A stretch of 64,000 bases of DNA. It comes from Eleusine coracana subsp. coracana. Its lineage: Eukaryota > Streptophyta > Magnoliopsida > Poales > Poaceae. A program made the translations under genes and the position numbers. The notes under the pieces were generated by a model. The model was given only the letters and a program-made list of their open reading frames with translations, searched no databases and was not told the DNA's origin. The stretch spans positions 18,611,501-18,675,500 of the forward strand of contig CM064427.1 of NCBI GenBank assembly GCA_032690845.1. The letters run 5' to 3'. Of the stretch, positions 45,379 to 55,421 are shown one piece after another. Position 1 is the first letter of the stretch. Each line of letters starts with the position of its first letter.

Positions 45379-46854
45379 TTATGTCTTCTGGGCATTGACA
45401 AATGCCTGTTGTATCTGGTCAGCAACAATTTTTGCAATAACTTCTGGTGAGAACCTCTCGATCATGTCCTCTCTTGCCTTTCGCCCTTTACTCCTTGCCT
45501 CCTCTGTGTCACGAACGACATGCCTCATCAAAGACCTCAGATGATGTACCGATGGCTCAGCACATAGGTGGCCTTTGAATGGCCCTTCTGTAACCTCAGT
45601 CAGTCTATCCACGTCCAATGGGTACCCGTTCTCCTCTGTCAGGTACTCTGTCGGGCCTGACCAATTCGTCACTATCACTGGCAATTCCATGGCCATGGCT
45701 TCAACCACCGGCCTACCCCAGCCTTCACCACGGGTTGGAAGCACAAACGCATCTGCAGCCTTGTATAATCTTGGAAGAGCAGACTGTGGTACATGCTGAT
45801 CCATGATCCTGATTTCAGCCCATCCGTCCAGAGGCTCCTCAATGCTTGATTCTTTGACAAACCTGCGGATTTTCTCACTGAAGTTTGCATCGGAGTGGTA
45901 GGCATTGATTAGAAGGTAGAGTGTCACATCATCAGCTCCGGAGAACTCCTGCAAGAATGCTTTCAGCAGCACATCCCAGCCCTTCCTCTCCTCCCATTTG
46001 AACACACTAAGAAACACAAAACCTATGCCTCTCGAATCACTATGTCCCCGTATTGAACCTTCAGGCACCATGACAGACACACCAATTGGCAGAGGAAGCG
46101 CCACATGCTTGGCCGGATCAAAGAATGCGACATCAACAGCCTGCACCACCTTGACAACCTTGGCGGGATCCACGCCGCTCTTGACCAACGTCGACACATG
46201 GAAATCGGTGGGCACCCAGATAGCGTCCATCTGGTTGCATCGCCTGACATGCTCCGGTGAGACGCGGTCGGTCTCGAACATAGTCCGGCCAATGACGAAG
46301 CCCGGGTCGTCGTACCCGGTGGGCGGGCAGGGCAGTGTCTCGTACATCGGCGGGTACCACGCGCCTGGCTCGCTGTGGCAGATAACAACGGCCCTGTCGA
46401 GCTCACACCGCGCGGTGGCGAGCCGGTACGCCAGGTTCTTGGACTGCTCCGGCAAGCCGAGCCAGAACTCCGGGGACTCCAGGTCGCCGTGGTGCGCAAT
46501 CGCAAGCGTTGTGTTCCCCGCCACAGCGTGCGCATCTAGCGCCGCAACGTAGGACCAGGCCTCGGAGCAGTAGCCGCCGCCAGAGGCGAAGGGGGCCATC
46601 CATAGAACACATGGTGGGCGTCCCGCGTCGGGGGACGCGTCGGGGCCACGACCGGGCGCTGGTGGTTGGAGAAGAGAGGGCTTCGAACTGAGGAGAAGAC
46701 GGAGGAACCGGCGTGGAAGAGGGCTGTTGGATGCGCCAAGGAGGACGGCGACGGCGACGGCGAGGAGAGGCGGCGCTAGGAGGAGAAGGAGGCGGCGGCG
46801 GTTCCTGGTTTCGGGGACCGGAGGGGTTGTTCTAGTCGAGGGTGAGCTTGGCAT
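45379..46854 (-). CDS. GT4-type glycosyltransferase, type II membrane protein
   Basis: Intronless, 491 residues. After a short basic start comes a hydrophobic helix (about residues 21-41, LLLLLAPPLLAVAVAVLLG) and a Pro-rich stem, the layout of a Golgi or ER type II enzyme. The N-terminal half has MAPFASGGGYCSEAW (about 86-100). The C-terminal half has the FKWEERKGWDVLLKAF motif (285-300) and the nucleotide-sugar region RGEGWGRPVVEAMA, in which E377 and E385 form the EX7E pair of retaining GT4 enzymes. The family resembles Arabidopsis proteins annotated only as glycosyltransferase family 1/4; donor and acceptor are not known. The ATG at 46854 is the first in frame and the only one before the membrane helix. 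Confidence 0.92.
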   Translation of the reverse strand: MPSSPSTRTTPPVPETRNRRRLLLLLAPPLLAVAVAVLLGASNSPLPRRFLRLLLSSKPSLLQPPAPGRGPDASPDAGRPPCVLWMAPFASGGGYCSEAWSYVAALDAHAVAGNTTLAIAHHGDLESPEFWLGLPEQSKNLAYRLATARCELDRAVVICHSEPGAWYPPMYETLPCPPTGYDDPGFVIGRTMFETDRVSPEHVRRCNQMDAIWVPTDFHVSTLVKSGVDPAKVVKVVQAVDVAFFDPAKHVALPLPIGVSVMVPEGSIRGHSDSRGIGFVFLSVFKWEERKGWDVLLKAFLQEFSGADDVTLYLLINAYHSDANFSEKIRRFVKESSIEEPLDGWAEIRIMDQHVPQSALPRLYKAADAFVLPTRGEGWGRPVVEAMAMELPVIVTNWSGPTEYLTEENGYPLDVDRLTEVTEGPFKGHLCAEPSVHHLRSLMRHVVRDTEEARSKGRKAREDMIERFSPEVIAKIVADQIQQAFVNAQKT

Positions 46855-47146
46855 GGTGCCAGGCTGCGAATCTGGCCGGCGGCGATATCAGTTGTCGAGC
46901 GATAGCGGGACAGACCGGCAGGCGGCGAGCCGCAGCGAGGCAGATGGAGAGGGATTTGCAGGAAATTAAGGACTGTTTCGCCATGTTTAGCCCGGATTTT
47001 TAGATCCATTTCTCCTTTAGTTTAAATTTGAACGAAATTTGAACACCTCAAAGTCAAAACATACCGCAGTATACCCCGGATTGGAAGTTCTCGCTGTTGA
47101 TGTGACGACTGGATGTTATGCCATCAGATGTCTATCTTAGGGGTTA
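46855..47146. promoter_or_regulatory. Upstream region of the glycosyltransferase gene
   Basis: A GC-rich leader of about 100 bp is followed by AT-rich sequence. No sure TATA box is visible. The Harbinger element begins only about 290 bp upstream of the ATG, so it may have moved or replaced promoter sequence. Confidence 0.4.
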
Positions 47147-47329
47147 GGGGGTGTTCGTTTCCTAGGATTAATGGGCTAAAATTAAAATTTGGATTAAACT
47201 TTAGTCTAAAGAGTACCGAATAGGTGGGCTAAACTTTAGTTCTAAGGACTAAAAACTGGGCAAAACTTTAGCCCCCAAATAGGTGTTAAAATGGACTAAA
47301 ATTTTTTCCTCCAGCTCTGGACTCCACCT

Positions 47330-48322
47330 ATCCCTGCTCGATCTCTTCTTCTCCACGAGCTCTCTCCGCCGCCCGCCTTGCTTCGCCGTCGGCTCCGCCT
47401 GTCGACGGCGGCAAAGCATCGGCTCTGCCGCCTCCCCCGAGTCCCCGCCTCCCCGAATCTGCGCAAGATCTGCTGCCGCCCTTGCTCTGCCGCCGGTTCC
47501 GCTCGCGTCCCCACCTGCCGCTGACGGCAAAGCATAGGCTCCACCTCCTCCTCGCGTCCCCGCTTCCACAACACCCGCGTACGACCGCGGCTCGCCGCCT
47601 CCCCGCCTCCCCGAATCGACGCAAGATCCGTCGCCAGCTCCGCGTCCTCGACTGGGTCATCAAGTACGCCGACCTATGGATCCTCGCGTCACAGGTGCGT
47701 GTTCTTCACCAGCTCTGCTCTGCTTCTTGTGTCGAGCCCACAGCTCGTTGTAGGATCGAGCTCTGCTCTGCTTCGTCATCAGCTGATCCCTCGATGTGTC
47801 CATTCTAAGGCTGTGTACAGAAGTAAAAGTAGAAGCCATGTGTAGAAGGTATATAAGTAGCTAATGTAGGCTGTCTTTTGGATCACAGGATGATAAGATA
47901 TGAAAGAAATTATAGCACAGAAGATACCTATGTAGGTTGGATCGATCTGGTCATGCTTGTGTGAGCATCGATTAGAGCATGTTCTCATCATCATGTTGTT
48001 CATTATCATTTAGTGTAGATTATTAACTAAATCCGTATATGTAATGATTTTAAGTTTGCACATCAGTATCCTTGTTTCACTATTGGTTCTAGTATATTGT
48101 GTCTAGTGCCACTGCATGTAAGTTACGCCTCTAAATAAATGGAGAGATTCACAAGTGTATTATCGACTTCTTTTCATAAATATAAATGGAGAGATTCACA
48201 AGTGTTCTGTTTAATTTGGGATGTATCAATTACAAAGCCATAGAAACTCATTCTCATTTGCAATCACTTCATATTTGGTCTTAAGTCTGTTCTGACACAT
48301 CAAATGTTTTTTGACTTTGCAG
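47330..48322 (+). other. Harbinger 5' leader with a likely intron
   Basis: A CT-rich and GC-rich leader (about 47330-47692) is followed by a donor-like CACAG|GTGCGTG at 47693 and, upstream of ORF1, an acceptor-like TTTGCAG at 48322. The intron would be about 630 bp. It holds a duplicated AAATGGAGAGATTCACAAGTG block (48136 and 48183). No gene is recognised in it. Confidence 0.5.
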
Positions 48323-48362
48323 TGGAAGGCGTGCTTGCTGAGTTCGACCGTGGCTGCAACCG

Positions 48363-49951
48363 ATGGACGGCTTCGGAGATGACGGCCTCCTTCCTTCGTT
48401 CTCCCAGCCGGATCCCTATGCTTCCCCTGTGCACTCCTTCAACGTTTTCTCCAATGAGCAAAGTCGTCAGGCATCCTCCTCCGCCAATGCTCGTCGTCAA
48501 GCATTGGACCTGAATGCACAATCTGATGAGTGGCCACATCTTGCAGAATACAGCGGCTTGCTGCAGTCCAATAGGGGCGGAGGAAGCACTGGGGGAGGAA
48601 GCAGGGGCGGAGGAAGTGGCGGCCTTCCTCCACTTCCAAGTCGTGGTGGAAGAGGTGGCGTCCACCGCACCCTCGGACTCCGCGCAGGTCACAGTGGAGG
48701 TCGAGGTGCTCCTGGAAGCGGTCCAGCGGTTCCTGCCGGCAGCCATGGCGCCTCACAACAGGCCTCTGCGGTTCCTGCCGGCAGCCGTGGCGCCTCACAA
48801 CAGGCCTCTGCGGTTCCTTTGGAAGAGGTCGAGGAGTGCGGCGTCATGATGCCGTGAACAGTGACAATGAAGACATACAGGAGGTACCTCCGGCGAGTCA
48901 GGTATGATCAAGTTCTCCCCTTGTTCTTGTTGTGCTTTACCTTAGACTGTTTGTTGATTGATTTCTTGTTGTCACGAATGATGTAGAGTAAATTTGACAA
49001 GGCTAATTGGTCTGAACCAAATAATAATCTGTTGTGTCAATTACTTGTGGAGCAAATTGAGTTGGGTAATTACAACAAGGGGACAATGACTGCTAGAGGT
49101 TACAAGCTCATTGCCGAGAAATACCATCTTGCAACTAATTTGCTCCATGAAAGGAAGCAGTTTGCTAACAGGATTAGGCAACTCAAAGGAATGTTCAACT
49201 TCATAAAAGAACTGTACACTAGAAGTGGCCTTGTACGTCATGAGAATGGGTGGCCTAATGGAACTCAAGATTGGTGGGAAGATGAAACAAAGGTATACAA
49301 TGTGTATGTAGTTTCTTTTTTGTACTGCATAACATGGACCATTTCTTACAAAATTATTGTAATGTGCAGGGCCATCATGAGTGGAAGAAGCTGAAGTATG
49401 GGCCTCCAGAATATCTACCTTTGCTGGAGCAGATTTTTGAAGGTGTTGCAGTTGATGGTTCTACCTCATTTGTTGCTGGCCAAGACTTTATGGAGGCAGA
49501 AGAAGATTTTCAAGAGGAGCCTGATGTGTTTGAACATCCTCAAGAGAGTCCTATGAGTAGTGGAAGTCAGAAGAGAGCAGGCAGTACAAGCACGACAAGC
49601 ACCACAGGGACAAGTCCCGTCAAAAAGAGCAAGAGCTCAGTGATCAAGATGATGAGGGAGTTCTTTTCTGTCAGTACAAAACAAGCAGAACAACAAAATG
49701 CTTTCTTGCAGAAGATGACAGATTCAAGAATGGAAGGCATGAAGAACAAAGAAGAGAGGAAGAAAGCAGAAATTCTACAAGCTCAACAGTTGGCTTTGGA
49801 AGCCGAAGTTGATGAAGAGAGTGTGGAGTATTATGCTGTTTCCCACATTTGCAAGAATGAAGAACTTAGGGGCTTCTTTATTCAAATGAAAACAGCATCA
49901 GGAAGACTAGCATTCTTGAAGAGATATTGTCAAGAAAAGAACTTGATGTAG
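48363..49951 (+). CDS. Harbinger ORF1 (Myb/SANT-like DNA-binding protein), possible frameshift
   Basis: ATG at 48363. The first part is Ser/Gly-rich with a Gly-Arg stretch and two 14-residue repeats (48726-48809). Exon borders read well at 48900 (CAG|GTATGA), 48986 (TGTAG|AGT), 49292 (AAG|GTATAC) and 49369 (GTGCAG|GGC). The later exons (48987-49292 and 49370-49951) stay in phase and encode the Myb/SANT-like domain (LLVEQIELGNYNKGTMTARGY) and an acidic and coiled-coil tail. In PIF/Pong elements ORF1 binds DNA and works with the transposase. The frame in the first exon ends at a TGA at 48855, but the codons leading into the donor are in another frame, so there is either a one-base indel around 48790-48850 or an unseen small intron. 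Confidence 0.75.
48726..48809 (+). repeat. 42-bp coding tandem repeat in Harbinger ORF1
   Basis: Two units of GCGGTTCCTGCCGGCAGCCA and following bases, starting at 48726 and 48768, encode AVPAGSHGASQQAS and AVPAGSRGASQQAS. They differ by one base. Confidence 0.95.
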
Positions 49952-49969
49952 TTAGTTTGAGTTCTTATG

Positions 49970-50170
49970 TGATGATGAACTCTCTATCTATGATTGTTAT
50001 GTGATGATAAACTCTCTATCTATGATTGATATATCAATTTCTATGATTGCATTTCTGTTATGTGATGATAAACTCTCTATCTATGATTGATATATCAATT
50101 TCTATGATTGCATTTCTCATATGATAATTTTATGATTGCCTTTCTCATATGTCAATTCTATGATTGCATT
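49970..50170. repeat. Tandem repeats between the two Harbinger genes
   Basis: A block with TATGTGATGATAAACTCTCT and then ATCTATGATTGATATATCAA occurs twice at about 62-bp spacing (near 49998 and 50060), with shorter partial copies before and after (49965, 50110, 50150). The repeat lies between ORF1 and the transposase and may hold the 5' exon or leader of the transposase. Confidence 0.85.
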
Positions 50171-50278
50171 TCTGAAATTGATGGTCATTTTGTGTTGTAG
50201 GATGATGATTCATGCTCAAGTGATGATGAAGAGGAGGAAACAGATGATAAACTCTCAAGAGATGAGGATTTGGTCACC

Positions 50279-51600
50279 ATGCTACTGCAGCAGCAAGCAC
50301 AACAAAAGAGAGTGCAGGCATGCTTTGTGTTGTATGGTATGTATCATGACCACTATCATTACAACAAAACAAAGAGGTGCAGGGGGCCTGAGAGTGGTCA
50401 AGATTGGGTCATGAGAAACCTATCTAATCCAAGTCAATGTTACAACATGTTTAGAGTGAATCAGACCTTGTTTTATCAACTTCATGATACCTTGGTTGAC
50501 TCCTATGGCCTTAAGTCCAGTACAAAGAGTAGCAGTTTAGAAGCATTAGGAATGTTTCTTTGGGTTCTTTGTGCTCCACAGTCAGTCGGGCAAGCTGAAA
50601 ACAGATTTGGTAGGTCATTAGATACAGTGCACCGCAACTTTGCTAAAGTATTGAAATCTATGTTGAAGTTGTCCATAGAAAATATAAAGCCACTTGACCC
50701 TGAATTCAACACAATTCATCGTCGACTGCAAAATCCTAGGTTCAGTCCTCATTTCAATAATTGTATAGGAGCATTAGATGGCACCCATATACAAGTTGTT
50801 GTTCCAAATGACAAAATGGTGCAACATATGTGTCGCAAAGGTCACACTTCACAGAATGTTCTTGCCGTATGTGACTTTGACATGAGATTCACCTTTGTGC
50901 TTGCTGGATGGCCTGGTTCAGTTCATGATATGAGAGTGTTCAAAGATGCGACAACCAAGTATAGTCATATCTTTCCCAAACCACCTGCAGGTATTTTTTT
51001 CACAATTTCAATGTACCACCATTTCAGTTTCACTTTGTCAAACATGTGCAACTGATACAATTCGTGAACATTTGTACAGGGAAGTTCTACCTTGTAGATT
51101 CGGGCTACCCTAATCGACCAGGTTACCTTGCACCTTACAAAGGAACAAAGTACCATTTACCGGAATATCGATATGGGCCGATGGCAAGAGGTATGAAAGA
51201 TACATTCAATTATGCCCATTCTTCTCTTAGAAATGTTGTCGAGAGGTCATTTGGACTACTCAAGGAAAAGTGGAGGATAATGTACAAAGTGCCAAGTTTT
51301 TCAATGGCAAAGCAAAGCCAAATTATAGTAGCATGCATGGCACTTCATAATTTTATTCGAGATAGTGATGTTGAGGATGAGGACTTTGATCGATATGATC
51401 AAGATGAGGACTATGTACCACATCAAGATGGAGATGTTGAACATTACATCAGTGTGGACGAGGATACTCAAGATCAATCAAGTGCGTCGGAAGATCTTAA
51501 CATGAATGCTTTTCGTGATCAATTAGCCAATGCACTGTTAATTTGGAGCTTGTTTTGTGCTTGTAATGTGTTGTATTTGGAGCTTGTTTTGTGCTTGTAA
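50279..51600 (+). CDS. PIF/Harbinger transposase (DDE_Tnp_4 type)
   Basis: Two exons: up to 50990, then 51080-51600, joined across an 89-bp intron with GCAG|GTATTT and TACAG|GG borders. The catalytic triad is present: Asp in IGALDGTHI (codon 50777-50779), Asp in DSGYPNRPGY (51097-51099) and Glu in RNVVERSFGLLKEKW (51241-51243). No stop or frameshift interrupts the exons. The first in-frame ATG is at 50279, but the frame is open from 50201, just after a splice-acceptor-like TTGTAG, and begins with an acidic run usual for this family. The true start is therefore probably in an upstream exon. A 36-bp tandem duplication near 51542-51600 shapes the C terminus. The enzyme cuts at element ends and inserts at TTA. 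Confidence 0.88.
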
Positions 51601-52182
51601 TGTGTTGTATTTGTACTTGTCAACTGTAATTTAATTAGTGGCTGTAGTAGCTATTCTTATGATCTCCACCAGTGCTCTTGGGGAAAACTATCGGCTGCTA
51701 CAGTTTTGTTAAGTTCATGCTATTTTGGCTATAGCTTCAGTGGTGTTCATAGATGGTTCTTAATTAAGGATTGCTAGTGAATCAATGTATATTTCTTGGT
51801 CTTGGCCTTGAGCAAGGTGTACTGTCATTATTAGAGCTCACGATGAAATGTCTTTGTGAATGAATAATAAAGTAATGGTCTTGCCTGAGCAAGATGTACA
51901 AATTTATTCAAATTTGAATTTAAATTTAAATTTATCTAGTTTTTGTAACCAAATAAATGCTATTCAAAATTATGCTGAAATTCCTCTTCAAAGTAATGGT
52001 CTTGCATGTTTTATATGGTTTTGTGTAAAAATTAGGGACAAATGAGTCATTTCAAAGCGAAAACTAAAATTTAGCTCTTGGAAACGAACATCCCTAGGAC
52101 TAAACTTTAGGGGCTAAAATTTAGCTTGGACTAAACTTTAGGAGCTAAAATTTAGTTCCCTTAGGAAACGAATAGCCCCTTA

Positions 52183-53220
52183 GACTCTCTGCACTGGGTA
52201 CTGTAAAATGCCCTATAGTACCACAATAGAGGAAAAGGCCTTGCCCCGGGATACTAGGAGCTGAACTGCATCATCCCGGACGGCCTCTCTCACGTCAAAT
52301 CTGGCGCTATTCCGGACGTTCGGAATGCGTCGACGTGGCGTGAGCCTGGTGCTGGACCTGCTCCTCCCGCCTGGAGCCAGAAACCGTCGGGGAGAGAGAG
52401 GGAGAGGGAACCGAGCCAGGGACCAACCGGAGAGACGGGACCGTCGGCAGCGAGCTCGTCGGAGAGGGAACCGCGTTGGGCGCTACACCACTACTCGGAC
52501 GTCGTCATCGCGAGGTAAGGTGGGAAGTCAACCTCATAGTCGGGATCCATGGCGCCGAACCACGGAGGAGGGAAAGGAAGAGGGAGACATCACCATCGTC
52601 GTCGGGAGGAGAGGGCGCGGGCGGCAGCGGCGCGGGGGAGGAAAGGGAGCGGGATCCATGGCACGAGGGAGAGAGCATCGTCCGGGAGCTTGGCGGCGTT
52701 GGCGTGGAGAGGGTTGGATCCGAAGGCCTCTGCCCCACCGTCGCGCGGATCCGAAGGCCTACGGGAAGAGGAGTGGTGGTGGAGACGGCCGCCTCATGTG
52801 GGGAAGAGGAGGAGGAACAGTGAAGGCGACAGTCGACGCCGTCGGGGAGAGAAGCAGGAGAGAGGGAGACGGGGAGCTCGGCGCTGGGGAGAGAGGCATA
52901 GAAAGAAAGAGAGATTTGGGAGAGAGGAAAGAGAGGGGAGAGAAAAAGAGGGAGTGAAGAAGCTAACGTATAGGCCCCACAAAGAGTTAGTTAGGATAGA
53001 TGATAAGATATAGAGTATAAGGGGTGCGGTAAAATTTAATTACCGTTGTTACCGTATCAACACTTTAAAACTGATTGGAAATATATACTCAGTGAACAGT
53101 AAAAGTACGCATGGAGACAGACAATATATCAGAGTAACAAGAACATGTCAGTCATTTTTATCTGCGCACTTTTCAATTCACATGTTACACAGTTAAAGAT
53201 TAGACTAAAGATGTTCAACT
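52183..53220. other. GA-rich stretch without a convincing gene
   Basis: From about 52325 to 52960 the sequence is GC- and purine-rich, with GGGAGAGAGAGGGAG-type blocks, and is open in two overlapping frames that give Arg/Gly-rich peptides. This is what low-complexity DNA produces by chance. It is flanked by AT-rich sequence with GCGGTAAAATTTAATTACCG near 53025. No known domain is seen. Confidence 0.4.
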
Positions 53221-54828
53221 CAAGTTTTGTAACTACTTAAGAAGGTTCTAGATGTCATCTTAACCCACATGCTACGCCTTGTTTTCTCTGTGACGTTACT
53301 AGTGTTGTCTAGATGAGTTTCTTCCTTCGCTCGTTTAGGATGCCACAGTTGCAAAACTGGGAGTGCAATACAGGGCGCGAGATTAGGCTCAGCCGTGTGA
53401 TGCAAACCAGCGTCCACTCACATCACGGATTTCCGTCTGCACACTGAAGGCTGAAGCAATTAGTCATGAAATTCTCACTGATTGGTTGAACTCATGTTCC
53501 ATTTTAACAAGCTCCCTGTCTAAGATGGAGTCTTGTTTTAGCTTCCACTTATAATAGCTGCAAATTGAGTTCCTATAAAGCCATTTAACGAGCATGTCTA
53601 TCAAAACCGAAGAAGAAAACATTTGGTTGCACGTTGGAATTCAAGTTATATTTTGGTATTCCACAAGTGAGAATTACAGATCAGGAGAGGAATCACTATA
53701 TACATACACAGTACTGCATGCACGTTAAGCAACATATGCAGTGTATGTTATCCGTCCTAACCATATATGCATATGAAGATAAAAAGCATATATGCCTTGG
53801 CCAACAACCATGTAACTTCAGAATGTGACCTTGTAAAAGCAGAAAAACATGTCATCTTCGAAATCTAGCAAACCGTCTAGACTTCTGTTTTGTTTTATAA
53901 TGAGCACTCTCAATCTAAAAAGCTGTGAATCACAGAATTATAAGTATATCAGAACTCTTCATTGGTCATGGTAAGTAGTACCCCAAAATTTATGATACAT
54001 GAAAAAAAATCCAAGAGTATGTTGAAGTATTTGGGTCAAGTTTCCGTGTCCACTCGAACGATTGCGCCGCCCAAATTGAAAGTTAACAAAATCATTCTCG
54101 ATGTTGAGATGGACAATTAGAAGAATCACAGACATCATTTGATTGATTCTTATTGTTATCAGAGGAAAATGTAAAACTGGTCAGTCCACCTCTGCCACAC
54201 AAGATGGGAAGGCCCAAACCACACTGAAGCTGAAACAAAATGCAGCAATTGAGCCAATGGTAGATTTAAGAATTACTCTTATATAATACATGCTTCATTG
54301 CTAAACAGTAAAGTATGTTCCCAATAACATTCTTCCATTCATTTTAAGAAAAGAAATGAAGCAATGACTACGTTGTCTTTGAATACCCCAACCGCTTGGT
54401 GTGTACCAGTGCCAAAAACTCTCACCAATTAATTACAGGGTCCATGGAATTTCTAGGCATCTATCATTTAGGTGGAACTTAGATTAAGTATCATTCATGA
54501 TTCAGTATGTATGTAAAACTCCGAAAAACACCTGATGAGTGACAATACTCTTTTGGAAAATGAGACTAGTATTCTCATGTACTCACACTTAACACACGAG
54601 CACAGAGTCATGAAGGCATCAAAGCTAATATTACTACTTATAAACTTATTCAGCGATAGATATTATGCTTATAAGGTGTGCCTAATACAACAAACAAGAG
54701 TTTCTGACATGTTGACCTGCTGAAGGATAAATCATCGCTAAAGTTGTTTCCTGTTATTGCAGCAATCCTTATGTACAGTCGAATATGTCCATTTCTCAGT
54801 GACCGGAGGCCATAACATAAATATGTCA
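53221..54828. other. AT-rich intergenic sequence
   Basis: No gene, element ends or tandem array was recognised. Stops are frequent in all frames. Confidence 0.5.
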
Positions 54829-55068
54829 ACCTAACGACTAGGGTCATATTGTAGATTTATGTTAATTCAATAACTTCAGGTCCTTGTGATGCATAAATAC
54901 CACACAGCAGCTTAAGGACCTGTGCAGGACAGTAAATCTTTGCATAACAACCTAAGAGCTAGTGTCATATTGTAGATTTATTTTAATTGAATCATTTCAC
55001 GCCATTGTGATGCATAAATACCGCAGCAGCTTAAGGGCCTATGCAGGACAGTAAAGTTCTTGCATAAA
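54829..55068. repeat. About 120-bp direct duplication downstream of the ATPase gene
   Basis: Two adjacent units (about 54829-54948 and 54949-55068) share GTCATATTGTAGATTTAT, TTGTGATGCATAAATACC, CAGCAGCTTAAGG and TGCAGGACAGTAAA with scattered differences. They lie about 350 bp past the stop codon of the minus-strand gene, possibly inside or just beyond its 3' untranslated region. Confidence 0.85.
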
Positions 55069-55421
55069 AAATCTTAAACATTGTGGTTCATAAATCATAA
55101 CTGAAGGAAGCACCCAACCTATACTGATTTATACAATCATATGTGAAAGAAATATAGAAATTAAACTCTACAGGTTGATCAGCTTACATAAGAATGAGCC
55201 GTCATTGAATCATATGTAGGCTTCAAACATTCTTGTGGAAGTTAGATTGTCAATCTGTCAAAGTCACCCATCAGTTGCACATCTAAATTGAAAAAATGGT
55301 TTCCGATCCATTGGTATCACATTATGGTGCATGAATATTTTCCTACAAACAACTGAATGAGAAATGAAGCGCAAGATCCAGATGATAAAATTACTTGATG
55401 AGAACCTTCTCAAATACCTCT

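Larger units (their letters stand above)
47147..52179 (+). mobile_element. PIF/Harbinger (Pong-like) DNA transposon, probably young
   Basis: The left end GGGGGTGTTCGTTTCCTAGG and the complement of the right end GGGGCTATTCGTTTCCTAAGG form terminal inverted repeats. The target duplication is TTA on both sides (47144-47146 and 52180-52182), as required for this superfamily. Many AAACTTTAG/CTAAAATTT words follow inside each end. It carries the two expected genes: an SANT/Myb-like ORF1 and a DDE transposase. Length is 5033 bp. Confidence 0.93.

Noticed and set aside
48300..48746. Minus-strand open frame of 148 residues over Harbinger ORF1
   Set aside because: Shadow of the GC-rich ORF1 exon on the other strand, without domain similarity.
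52325..52957. A 210-residue open frame
   Set aside because: It lies in purine-rich low-complexity DNA, overlaps another equally long frame, gives an Arg/Gly-biased peptide and has no domain or splice context.
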